This document shows positions 1-6,874 of a stretch of DNA of 25,781 nt, piece after piece. Positions within the stretch are counted from its first letter, which is position 1. Each line of letters opens with the position of its first letter. The notes beneath the pieces are model-generated. The model did not search any database, had not been told where the DNA came from, and saw nothing but the letters and a program-made list of their open reading frames with translations. The translations under genes were made by a program, and so were the position numbers. Location of the stretch: NCBI GenBank assembly GCA_964543235.1, contig CAZIXE010000048.1:1-25781 (forward strand), in the 5' to 3' direction. This DNA is from JANMMJ01 sp964543235 (GTDB lineage: Bacteria; Pseudomonadota; Alphaproteobacteria; Rhizobiales; Aestuariivirgaceae).

Positions 1-78
1 ATGATCGCCGAGAAGCCCAAGGACAAGACCCCCGCCCCGATGCCCGGCGGCGGCGGCATGGGCGGCATGGATTTCTAA
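1..78 (+). CDS. groEL: GroEL chaperonin, C-terminal end only
   Basis: Only the last 25 codons are in the window; the gene continues off the left edge. The visible residues read as the end of the last apical/equatorial segment (IAEKPKDKTP) followed by the Gly-Met-rich tail ending GGMGGMDF and a TAA stop, which is the standard C-terminus of group I chaperonins, projecting into the cavity. GroEL folds client proteins in the cytoplasm with GroES and ATP. A strong terminator follows within 50 nt. Two broken copies of the 3' part of a groEL gene lie downstream in this window, so this intact tail is the reference for them. Identification is secure although the catalytic body is not visible. Confidence 0.93.
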   Translation: MIAEKPKDKTPAPMPGGGGMGGMDF

Positions 79-103
79 GAGATCCGGCCATCACCAAATG
101 CAG

Positions 104-132
104 AACCCCGGTGGCGACACCGGGGTTTTTTG
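104..132 (+). terminator. Rho-independent terminator of groEL
   Basis: A perfect 10-bp stem (AACCCCGGTG at 104-113, CACCGGGGTT at 118-127) closes on a GCGA tetraloop and runs into a T tract (126-132). It lies 25 nt past the groEL stop. A near copy of this hairpin follows the first groEL remnant at 3158-3184. Confidence 0.92.
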
Positions 133-207
133 ATGTGCACAAGACGACAAATCAGCTTGACGTTGTACAGGCGTCATCAGGTCATGGCATCGGAAGGGGA
201 GATTCTC

Positions 208-1185
208 ATGACCTGGCTGGTCCGCCTCGTCTTGGCCCTGGTGTTGATCGATTCAGGTCAACTGCGAGCGGAGCCAGTTTCTGAGGCCGCAGAACTGCAG
301 ACACAGGCGGAAGCGCTCTTTGCACCGGGCCAGGACTGGGCTGACATCAAATTCGCCGTTGACAAGCTGGCAGAGTCTTCTTCGGATGGGACAGCCTCAA
401 GGGCCGAACTGGCCCGCCTGACCGCTGCGCTGCACTCCTTCATGTCCGGCATCGCGTCGCGCAGCGCTTATGACCGGCTGAAACGCCTCCGGCAATTCTA
501 TTACGAAGCTGGTCCCTGGAACGACAATCGCCCCTTCGCCTATGACATGGACGACCCGCTGGGGCAGGTCTCGGACCACAAGACACTGGCGTATTACCTC
601 GCCACCCGCAAAGGCAATTGCATCACCATGCCGGTCCTCTTTGCGATCCTAGGCAGGGGCATCGGCTTGAATCTGACGCTGGCCACCGCACCCCGACATA
701 TGTTCGTGAAGTTCACCGGTGACGACGGCAGAGTGTGGAATCTGGAGACGACCAGTGGCGCCGGCTACACGCGCGACCTGCACTATCGCAAGGAACTTCC
801 CATGTCGGACAAGGCCGTGGCCTCGGGGCTCTATCTCAAGAAGCTAAGCGATGAGGAAGCAATTGCGGAAATTGCCTCCTATGCCGTCGAGCGCCTGTTG
901 CAGCAACAGCGCTACGAAGAGGCCATCGCCGTCAGCGATGTGATCCTGAAGCACCACTCCAAGTCCCTGTACACCTTGATTGCCAGAGGCTCGGCCTTTG
1001 GCCTGATCCTGCGCCGCGACTTTCTGGACCGGTATCAGTCGCTGGATCAAATGCTGCCGCACGAGCAGATCAAGGCACAAATGCTGTCTGAGCAGAACTA
1101 CATGGCTTTCGCGCGGGCCGAAGCCTTGGGCTGGACTGAACACGACGGTCTCAAGGAAAAATGGCCACCCTATCCGGGAAGGTGA
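208..1185 (+). CDS. Secreted transglutaminase-like (SirB1-type) protein with TPR-like tail
   Basis: A 325-residue protein. An upstream in-frame ATG exists at 130, but 208 is chosen because GGAAGGGGA lies just upstream and the resulting N-terminus is a clean signal peptide (hydrophobic residues 3-16, then LRAEP). The core at about 125-185 has the transglutaminase-like pattern: RKGNC with Cys138, PRHMFVK with His164, and VWNLETT with Glu180 where Asp is usual. Residues after about 230 (VERLLQQQRYEEAIAV) look like TPR helices, as in SirB1-type proteins. A papain-fold hydrolase or crosslinking role in the periplasm is inferred; a scaffold role is possible because the acidic residue is changed. 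The next gene (RHS tip) starts 5 nt after its stop, so the two are probably co-transcribed and functionally linked. Confidence 0.72.
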   Translation: MTWLVRLVLALVLIDSGQLRAEPVSEAAELQTQAEALFAPGQDWADIKFAVDKLAESSSDGTASRAELARLTAALHSFMSGIASRSAYDRLKRLRQFYYEAGPWNDNRPFAYDMDDPLGQVSDHKTLAYYLATRKGNCITMPVLFAILGRGIGLNLTLATAPRHMFVKFTGDDGRVWNLETTSGAGYTRDLHYRKELPMSDKAVASGLYLKKLSDEEAIAEIASYAVERLLQQQRYEEAIAVSDVILKHHSKSLYTLIARGSAFGLILRRDFLDRYQSLDQMLPHEQIKAQMLSEQNYMAFARAEALGWTEHDGLKEKWPPYPGR

Positions 1186-1190
1186 CAACG

Positions 1191-2006
1191 ATGAAACGAC
1201 CTGCCCAAACGCTAACGCGCCTGATCCGAGTCCTCTTCACTGTTCTGCTGCTGGCGTTTTGCATCATGACGCCATCACACGCCCGTTTCCTCTCGCCCGA
1301 TACCTGGGACCCCATGCTCCCCGGCGTCGATGTCAACCGGTATGCGTACTCGGGAAACGATCCAATCAATCAGAGCGACCCGAATGGGCATCAATCAGGT
1401 GACGATCAAGATGGGGACGGCGACCCGGACTTTTTCGACAAATATCCGGGCATTCCGGACGGCACATTAATTGACCTCGATCCTGGTCGACTCGAATCTA
1501 TTGGGGTCAAAGGCGGCGGACCGCCTGCCGGTTTCGAAAAGACTCTTGAAAAAGTCTTCGGGAGCGGCAACCCGCAGGTGCCGAAAGGACCAAACGGTCT
1601 TGCCCACGGACTTCGGTCGATGAAGTCCGTCGATGACATCGTCAGAGAAGTCGGTGGGTACAAGAGCATCAAGTCCATAGACTACAATAGGCAATTGTCA
1701 TCTATCTTTCGTGATGTGAAAGACAAGCGCAAGCCGGATGCCGTGGTGGTGACAAGAGATGGTCGGGTGTTTATAGTGGAAAACGGATCAGTAAGGCAAA
1801 GTACTGACTTTCTCGACAAGAAATGCGCGTCGATGAGTTGCTCCCTCGGTGATCATGATGTTAAAGTCAAGTTCGATCCATTCAGACCTGCATCCAAGAC
1901 GGCATCTGGAACCGGCAAGACAGGGTCTGAAGGTTCCAGCCAGTCATCGACCGGCAGAGCCAGCGGATCAAATCTGCTTGATCTTCTGAGCGACATTTTC
2001 CGGTAG
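1191..2006 (+). CDS. Orphan RHS-tip protein with signal peptide and nuclease-like C-terminal domain (putative toxin)
   Basis: A 271-residue protein. Start 1191 (ATG after GGGAAGG) gives a signal peptide (residues 1-31, ending PSHA). Immediately after it comes the end of an RHS-repeat-associated core, RFLSPDTWDP and NRYAYSGNDPINQSDPNGH (32-67), the conserved boundary before variable toxins in RHS/YD proteins. Residues 71-84 (DDQDGDGDPDFFDK) resemble a calcium-binding thrombospondin-3-type repeat. The C-terminal part contains RKPDAVV, DGRVFIVENGS and Q203, matching the PD...DG...E..S..Q layout I associate with restriction-endonuclease-fold RHS toxins (Asp183, Glu197); the classical ExK lysine is absent. 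A Ser/Gly-rich tail follows. The long RHS cage is missing, so this is an orphan tip, secreted by itself or degenerate. The DNA is visibly more AT-rich than the neighbourhood. The nuclease assignment is inference. Confidence 0.7.
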   Translation: MKRPAQTLTRLIRVLFTVLLLAFCIMTPSHARFLSPDTWDPMLPGVDVNRYAYSGNDPINQSDPNGHQSGDDQDGDGDPDFFDKYPGIPDGTLIDLDPGRLESIGVKGGGPPAGFEKTLEKVFGSGNPQVPKGPNGLAHGLRSMKSVDDIVREVGGYKSIKSIDYNRQLSSIFRDVKDKRKPDAVVVTRDGRVFIVENGSVRQSTDFLDKKCASMSCSLGDHDVKVKFDPFRPASKTASGTGKTGSEGSSQSSTGRASGSNLLDLLSDIFR

Positions 2007-2041
2007 AAGTGTCCTTTGGAAGTACCGGCCGCGAGTGCAGA

Positions 2042-2776
2042 ATGAATGATCTCAGGAGAATATTAGTACTCTTTGGTTGGCAAGAGCAGCTGACTCCGGC
2101 AGATGCGGCTGCAATCGTCAAGAAAGCCAATGGGCGCCTGGAGCTCAATGTCAACAAAGTCTCGTTTCAGGCCAGAGGCGCCAAGGAGCCGAACAAACGA
2201 ATCGTCACGAAGAACAACCCGCCGGAAAAGCGCATTGAGGACTTTGGTGATTTTCGCTGGATGGTCGCCGAGAAGATTTTTGACAACAATTTCCTGACTA
2301 CACAGAATTGTGTGAGCATCGATTTAGAGGGACAAAAGCTAAAGCTGGAATGTTCGTCGTCACAATTCTCTGATCTTGCGTTGGCGGAATTGCTGAAATT
2401 TCTATTCGATTTTGTGACTCCATTTTTCGGCTTTGCCGACTACTTCAGCGATGCCAACGGCAGATTTTTCTCTAGCGGCATTCAGACAACAACGATGTCA
2501 ACCACCGAACGGCGCCGCGTGGATGCATTCAGTGCGTTTCTCAAGAAGATGAGAAGGCGTGAAGTCGCGCCACTCACAGACCTGTTTCCGCTCACCATTC
2601 TGAGCCCCGGCCATATGGAAACGGACCTCGGAGGTAAGCCGCTGCGCAGGTTGATCACGGAAGACAAGATTGGAGGAACTAAAGAAACCAAGAGTGGCCC
2701 GATATTTTGGGTTATCGAGCCGCAGCAGCTTGTTGATGCCCGAAAGCGGTTTTTTCCCGAGATTTATGTAGAGTAG
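2042..2776 (+). CDS. Probable immunity protein for the RHS-tip toxin
   Basis: A 244-residue protein with no signal peptide or membrane segment, so cytoplasmic. An alternative GTG start at 2009 adds 11 residues; ATG 2042 is preferred because the extra residues are low complexity, although no strong ribosome binding site is seen at either. It begins 35 nt after the toxin stop on the same strand, has the same AT-rich codon usage, and has no relation to housekeeping families. Visible features are a hydrophobic aromatic stretch (FLFDFVTPFFGFADYF) and an FPLTILSPGH motif that recalls uncharacterised proteins next to RHS toxins. I do not recognise a named family; the immunity role follows from position behind a polymorphic-toxin tip. 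Confidence 0.6.
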   Translation: MNDLRRILVLFGWQEQLTPADAAAIVKKANGRLELNVNKVSFQARGAKEPNKRIVTKNNPPEKRIEDFGDFRWMVAEKIFDNNFLTTQNCVSIDLEGQKLKLECSSSQFSDLALAELLKFLFDFVTPFFGFADYFSDANGRFFSSGIQTTTMSTTERRRVDAFSAFLKKMRRREVAPLTDLFPLTILSPGHMETDLGGKPLRRLITEDKIGGTKETKSGPIFWVIEPQQLVDARKRFFPEIYVE

Positions 2777-2856
2777 CTGTCTGCAAGTAGCTTCCCTCCG
2801 CGAGGAGAAGCTCCCCAGTCCGTACTGTCGGTACTGGCAGCGGTCGTTCATGAGTC

Positions 2857-3158
2857 GTGACGCTTGACATGCTGGGCCGCGCCAAGTGGGCGCGCGTCGA
2901 GAAGGAGAACACCACGATCGTCGACGGCTCCGGCAAGAAGGCCGACATCCAGGCCGGCATCAACATCGTCTCCAAGGCGCTGGAGAGCCCGATCCGCCAG
3001 ATCGTCGAGAACGCCGGTGTCGAAGGCTCGATCGTCGTCGGCCAAGGGCTCGATAAGACCGGCAGTTTCGGCTTCGACGCGCGAGACACGAGGAATGTGT
3101 CGATCTCGTCGAGAAGGGCATCATCGATCCGGCCAAGGCGGTTTGCGCTGCAGAATGA
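2857..3158 (+). pseudogene. groEL: groEL 3' remnant 1 (internally deleted, frameshifted)
   Basis: Translation from 2857 starts VTLDMLGRAKWARVEKENTT and KKADIQA, a GroEL apical/intermediate segment, then jumps directly to GINIVSKALESPIRQIVENAG, which in intact GroEL lies about 90 residues later. This is an in-frame internal deletion. After GSFGFDAR a 2-nt insertion shifts the frame; from 3090 the next frame reads EECVDLVEKGIIDPAKAV, again GroEL, and stops at 3156-3158. A groEL-like terminator follows. The N-terminal half is absent. The 40 nt at 3057-3096 are identical to 4629-4668 in remnant 2. It cannot make a working chaperonin. Confidence 0.9.
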
Positions 3159-3184
3159 ACCCCGGCGGAAACGCCGGGGTTCTC
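3158..3184 (+). terminator. Terminator retained behind groEL remnant 1
   Basis: A perfect 10-bp stem (AACCCCGGCG at 3158-3167, CGCCGGGGTT at 3172-3181) closes on a GAAA tetraloop. Stem sequence, GNRA loop and the preceding CAGAA resemble the real groEL terminator at 104-132, so it is probably part of the duplicated groEL 3' end. The T tract is shorter (TTCTC). Confidence 0.8.
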
Positions 3185-3254
3185 GCTTGCGTTACAGGGC
3201 CGGAATGGATTTGCTGCATGCCGCATGCTAGCATTCCTTCATGCGGAGCCACCC

Positions 3255-3767
3255 ATGAGCCGCGACACTGTCATACGCGAGGCCCAGGCGCGCGTAGCCG
3301 ACATCTTCATGAAGAAGCCTGGAGCGGCGTTCAGCTCCGTGCGTGCCACCGCCCATCTTGACGATGGACTCTTGTGCAGTGTTCGTCAGGGCCCGCATGA
3401 GGCGATGATGGACATGGGCGCCGTTCTGGGCGGCGAAGGCAAGGCCCCGACTCCCGGATTCTACTTCCGTGCCGCGCTGGCAGGCTGCATCGCCATTGGC
3501 ATAAAGATGACGGCGGCGCGCCAGGGCATTGCCCTCGATGCGGTCGATATCGATATCGAGATGGACTTCGACGACAGCGCCCTCATCGGGATGGGGACCA
3601 ACAGCGCGGCGCCGCTCGAAACCCGCTTTACCATCAGGCTCAGGAGCCCTGCGGCGGCTGAGCGCCTCCGCGCGCTGGTGGAGACCGCGCTCGCGGCCGA
3701 TCCCTTCTTCCTGGCGCTGAGGGACGCGCAGAAGGTGAAGACAGATGTCGTCGCCGAGGCGGTCTGA
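3255..3767 (+). CDS. OsmC-like family protein
   Basis: A 170-residue protein. ATG 3255 is preferred over ATG 3225 because GCGGAG lies 6 nt upstream and the extra ten residues look like untranslated leader. The fold signature is an early beta strand with a Cys (GLLCSVRQG, Cys41) and the long central helix with the conserved Cys (AALAGCIAIGIKMTAARQGI, Cys78), followed by a hydrophobic beta strand with alternating acids (VDIDIEMDFDD). OsmC/Ohr proteins are cytoplasmic thiol peroxidases acting on organic hydroperoxides; several subfamilies have no proven peroxidase activity, and the exact subfamily here is unclear. The methyltransferase gene starts 3 nt after the stop, so they form an operon. Both sit between two groEL remnants. 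Confidence 0.8.
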   Translation: MSRDTVIREAQARVADIFMKKPGAAFSSVRATAHLDDGLLCSVRQGPHEAMMDMGAVLGGEGKAPTPGFYFRAALAGCIAIGIKMTAARQGIALDAVDIDIEMDFDDSALIGMGTNSAAPLETRFTIRLRSPAAAERLRALVETALAADPFFLALRDAQKVKTDVVAEAV

Positions 3768-3770
3768 GCA

Positions 3771-4589
3771 ATGGAGGCGAAACTCCAGATCCGGGTGCAA
3801 CGCTATGGCTGGGATGCCGCCGCCGCCTATTATGAGGATGGCTGGCGGAAACCTCTCGCAGCAGCCCAGCGGGTTCTGCTCTCGGAAGCGGCGTTAAAGC
3901 CCGGCGAGCGGGTTCTCGAGGCAGCCTGCGGCAGCGGCCTCGTCACCCGGCTCATCGCCAGTGCCGTGGGTCCCGGCGGCGAAGTCCTGGCAACCGATCT
4001 TTCGCAGAACATGGTGGACCTGACGGCGAAGACCTGCGCCGGCGCCGGACTGACCTGGGTAAGGACGGCGCGAATGGATGTCGACAATCTCACGGTGGAT
4101 GCGGGCAGGTTCGATGCGGCGGTTTGCGCCCTCGGCCTCATGTATGTGCCTGATCCCGGCCGGGCCGTGCGCGCCCTGGGACAAGCGGTGAGGCCCGGCG
4201 GCCGTGTAGCCGTCACCGTGTGGGGCGAACGCCCGCACTGCGGCTGGGCCGCAATCTTCCCGATCGTTGATGCGCGCGTGGCCTCGGAGGTCTGTCCGTT
4301 GTTCTTTGCAACCGGTGCCAGGGGAGCGCTGCTGCGCGATTTCGAAGCGGCAGGCTTGCGCAATCTCAGGGAGGTCCGCCAACAGGAGGTGCTGGAGTTC
4401 GCCGGCGAACGTGCCCTCTTGAATGCAATGCTGCTCGGCGGTCCCGTTGCCATGGCCGTCAAGCGGTTTTCGCCGCAAACCATGGCCGGCGTCGAAGAGG
4501 AATTTCTCCGGTCTGTTGCCGCACACCGGCAGTCCGACGGCAGCTACCGCATCCCCGGCGAGTTTGTGACGGTTGTCGGCTGGCGCTGA
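3771..4589 (+). CDS. Class I SAM-dependent methyltransferase (UbiE-like)
   Basis: A 272-residue cytoplasmic protein. Motif I is VLEAACGSGLVTRL (about residues 48-61), motif II holds the acidic ribose-binding residue in VLATDLSQNMV, motif III is MDVDNL, and the post-motif FDAAVCALGLMYVPDP and RPGGRVAVTVWGE are typical of the UbiE/Methyltransf_11 group. The substrate cannot be read from sequence; the C-terminal half is variable and substrate-binding. It is probably co-transcribed with the OsmC-like gene (3-nt gap), suggesting a small-molecule or oxidative-damage pathway rather than ubiquinone synthesis. Its 3' end is followed within 20 nt by groEL remnant 2. Confidence 0.87.
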   Translation: MEAKLQIRVQRYGWDAAAAYYEDGWRKPLAAAQRVLLSEAALKPGERVLEAACGSGLVTRLIASAVGPGGEVLATDLSQNMVDLTAKTCAGAGLTWVRTARMDVDNLTVDAGRFDAAVCALGLMYVPDPGRAVRALGQAVRPGGRVAVTVWGERPHCGWAAIFPIVDARVASEVCPLFFATGARGALLRDFEAAGLRNLREVRQQEVLEFAGERALLNAMLLGGPVAMAVKRFSPQTMAGVEEEFLRSVAAHRQSDGSYRIPGEFVTVVGWR

Positions 4590-4604
4590 ACCCGATGGAC
4601 CTGA

Positions 4605-4803
4605 GCACGGTCTCGACTTCGCCGCCCGGACCGGCAGTTTCGGCTTCGACGCGCGAGACACGAGGAATATATCGACCCCGCCGGCAAGGGCATCATCGAC
4701 CCGGCCAAGGCGGTGCGAACCGTGCTGCAGGAAAGGGCCTCCGTATCCTCGCTCTCCATCGCCACAGAGCCAATGATCGCCGGGGCACAGGAACAAGGTC
4801 CCC
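4605..4803 (+). pseudogene. groEL: groEL 3' remnant 2 (frameshifted)
   Basis: The frame starting around 4605 reads GLDFAARTGSFGFDAR, then the same 2-nt insertion as in remnant 1 shifts the frame. From 4662 the next frame reads EEYIDPAGKGIIDPAKAVRTVLQ and then RASVSSLSIATEPMIAG, matching the segment of GroEL just before the Gly-Met tail. The tail itself and the terminator are lost and the reading frame drifts into unrelated sequence. No chaperonin can be made. The part past residue AKAV extends further into groEL than remnant 1 does, so remnant 2 is not simply a copy of what is left of remnant 1. Confidence 0.85.
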
Positions 4804-4912
4804 TCCCATCACCGGCCTGCCGTTGCTGTACACCGAACCCGGCGCTTGACAGGGGCTGCGAAGCCTTTCCACAGTGAGGCGGGCCGAAACCCGGCGCAAG
4901 GAACCCACAGAC

Positions 4913-5650
4913 ATGGCCAAATTGCTGCTGTTCGATCCGGACTTGCGCGAGTTTGCCGCCCTGATCGGCCGCATCTGGAGCATCGGTGCTGCCGACATCC
5001 AGCCGGCGCGGAACCTCAAGGAATTCGCGGCGGCCCTTCACAAGCAGAGCCAGCTCGATGAGGCGGTGCTGTTCTTCCACGGCATTCCCGGCGGCATCAG
5101 CATTGGTGGCAAGGTCTTCGGCCTCAGCGACAAGGAACTGGCCGACGCCCTCAAGGCCAAGTCCGCCACCATCAAGAGCATTCGCTTCGAGGGCTGCTGG
5201 GTGGGTGAAAAGCCCGACGAAATGGCCCAGTTCGGCTCCTACTTCAAGGCTTCGCAGATGTCGGGCTTCACCTGGGAAGGCGTGCACGCCGTGGTGAGCC
5301 AGACGATACCGATGGGCACCGATGCCGCCGCCCTGCGCCAGCGCCTCGGGCCGGTCGAACGCTGGCTGGCGCCCGGCCAGCCTGGCGTCGACCAGCTGGT
5401 TGGCCGCGCCCGCACGGCCGCCGTCACCGAGAAACTGCTGGTCGAATGGTACGAACCGGTGGTCGCCGATCCGATCAAGCCGCCATATGCAACGGAGAAA
5501 GGCCAGACCCGAAGCAATTTCGACCGCCTCGGCGCGAAGCAGTACAAGCGCCGCAACGAGGCGAACAAGCGTACGCTTAAGGTCAAGGACATCGAAGAGG
5601 CGAGCCTCGATCCGATTGCGCTCTTCGAATATGTGACCGTCACCGCTTAG
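4913..5650 (+). CDS. Uncharacterised protein with DUF4347/caspase-like His-Gly and Gly-Cys dyad
   Basis: A 245-residue protein without signal peptide or TM segment. ATG 4913 is chosen because CAAGGA lies about 8 nt upstream; an upstream in-frame start at 4874 would read through groEL-remnant flank. I do not recognise a close family. The central part has a hydrophobic strand ending in a His-Gly (AVLFFHGIPGGISIGG, His56), an amphipathic helix (LSDKELADALKAK), a second strand ending Gly-Cys (IKSIRFEGCWVG, Cys95), and a later helix plus Gly-Phe-Thr. This order matches the DUF4347/CHAT/caspase-like layout, where His and Cys form the dyad. A cytoplasmic protease-like role is inference; no partner gene is adjacent. 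A large dyad hairpin follows the stop directly. Confidence 0.55.
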   Translation: MAKLLLFDPDLREFAALIGRIWSIGAADIQPARNLKEFAAALHKQSQLDEAVLFFHGIPGGISIGGKVFGLSDKELADALKAKSATIKSIRFEGCWVGEKPDEMAQFGSYFKASQMSGFTWEGVHAVVSQTIPMGTDAAALRQRLGPVERWLAPGQPGVDQLVGRARTAAVTEKLLVEWYEPVVADPIKPPYATEKGQTRSNFDRLGAKQYKRRNEANKRTLKVKDIEEASLDPIALFEYVTVTA

Positions 5651-5696
5651 TGCATGATGCGCCAAAGTGGCATCACTTTGGCGATAACATCATGCA
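5651..5696. repeat. 46-nt two-tier palindrome, probable interspersed element or terminator
   Basis: An outer 8-bp arm TGCATGAT (5651-5658) pairs with ATCATGCA (5689-5696), and an inner perfect 10-bp arm CGCCAAAGTG (5660-5669) pairs with CACTTTGGCG (5674-5683) across a GCAT loop. It starts on the base after the stop of the preceding gene. There is no T tract, so intrinsic termination is uncertain. From memory, similar CGCCAAAGTG palindromes recur between genes in Rhizobiales; that cannot be tested here. Confidence 0.8.
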
Positions 5697-5779
5697 CCAG
5701 CATATGAGCGACGATCACGTTCATGACCATTGACGGTTCCGTCAAATGTCATTGTGATCCAGCGCGACGGGTCCCGTGC

Positions 5780-6793
5780 TCAGGAGCCATCCGGCGGGCG
5801 CGCGCAGGATTGCCGGATCACCAGTTCCGGCGCCAGCACCTCCCGCTCCGGTGGGCCGTTCGCCCCGGCGATCCGCCGCATGAGGAACCGGTGCGCCGCC
5901 GCCGCCATGGCGGCAATCGGCTGGCGGACCACGGTGAGCGCCGGCTGGAAGGCCGCCGCCCAGGCAAAATCGTCGATGCTCACCACCGAAATGTCATGCG
6001 GCACCCGCAAGCCTCGCGCAGCAATTGCCCGCATCACCCCGATCAGCATGAGATTGTTGGCCACGAAGATGGCGGTGGGGCGCTCCCGCCCGCTCAGCAA
6101 CGCCAGGGCCGCGCCATGGGCCTCCTGCTCGCGGAAATCGCCGCGCACCACCAGCGCGGCATCGAACGCCACGCCCCGCCGTGCCAGGGCGCGGACGAAG
6201 GCCTCTTGCCGCACCTGGGCTACGAACTGGTGGGCCGGGCCCGCCATGACCGCGATGCGCCGGTGGCCTGTCTCGAAGATGTGGGCTGCGGCGAGTTCCG
6301 CCGCCCTGCCATTGTCCATGACCACCGTATCGGTATCGGTTTCCGGCGGCGCATTGTCGGCCAGCACCAGCTTCATAGCGCCCATCTGCAGCGCGATGGT
6401 GCGGTAGCTGGCGGCTTCGCCGGTCGGGCACATGATGGTGCCGGCCGCCTGGTGCGAACGCATCAGCGCGAGGATGTGCGGCTCGCGCGCCGCATCATTG
6501 TTGCTGAGCCCGAGCAGTACGGTGTAGCCGTCGGCCGCCGCCAGCTGCTGCACCTCGTCGACGAGGCTCGTGAAGAACGGGTTGGTGATGTCTGGAACGA
6601 TGAGCCCGAGCAGGCTCGAATGCCCGCGCTTGAGCGAGCGCGCCACGGCGTTGCGCGCATAGCCAAGCTCGGTCACCGCCGCTTCGACCCGGGCCCTCAG
6701 CGGCGGACTGACATAGGCCGCCCCCGACAGCACCGAAGAGACGGTGGCAATGCTCACCCCGGCCCGCCGGGCGACATCCTTCATGGTGGCCAT
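5780..6793 (-). CDS. LacI-family transcriptional regulator
   Basis: A 337-residue DNA-binding repressor. Residues 4-24 (MKDVARRAGVSIATVSSVLSG) are the LacI helix-turn-helix, followed by the hinge helix region (RNAVARSLKRG) and a periplasmic-binding-protein-like effector domain (GLIVPDITNPFFTSLVDEV, later NNLMLIGVMRAI and SVVSIDDFAWAAAFQPALT). GAGGGGAG lies 5 nt upstream of the chosen start. It is downstream of the dioxygenase gene on the same strand, 81 nt apart, so it is probably in the same transcript and controls it through the palindrome at 7785-7806. The effector is unknown; most family members bind sugars or nucleobases. Confidence 0.93.
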   Translation of the reverse strand: MATMKDVARRAGVSIATVSSVLSGAAYVSPPLRARVEAAVTELGYARNAVARSLKRGHSSLLGLIVPDITNPFFTSLVDEVQQLAAADGYTVLLGLSNNDAAREPHILALMRSHQAAGTIMCPTGEAASYRTIALQMGAMKLVLADNAPPETDTDTVVMDNGRAAELAAAHIFETGHRRIAVMAGPAHQFVAQVRQEAFVRALARRGVAFDAALVVRGDFREQEAHGAALALLSGRERPTAIFVANNLMLIGVMRAIAARGLRVPHDISVVSIDDFAWAAAFQPALTVVRQPIAAMAAAAHRFLMRRIAGANGPPEREVLAPELVIRQSCARPPDGS

Positions 6794-6874
6794 GCCGTCT
6801 CCCCTCGGTTCAGGTGATGCCTGACCTGCTGCCTCGGCAGAAGGGGCAGGATTGCCGCGCCCTCCGGGACGACC

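Noticed and set aside
3894..4796. 300-residue open frame on the minus strand across the methyltransferase
   Set aside because: It is antisense to a clear SAM methyltransferase with all motifs, has no family match by eye and its openness follows from high GC third positions.
4544..5665. 373-residue minus-strand frame over groEL remnant 2 and the caspase-like gene
   Set aside because: The plus-strand gene has a ribosome binding site and a foldable pattern; the minus frame is low in hydrophobic periodicity and reads through the pseudogene.
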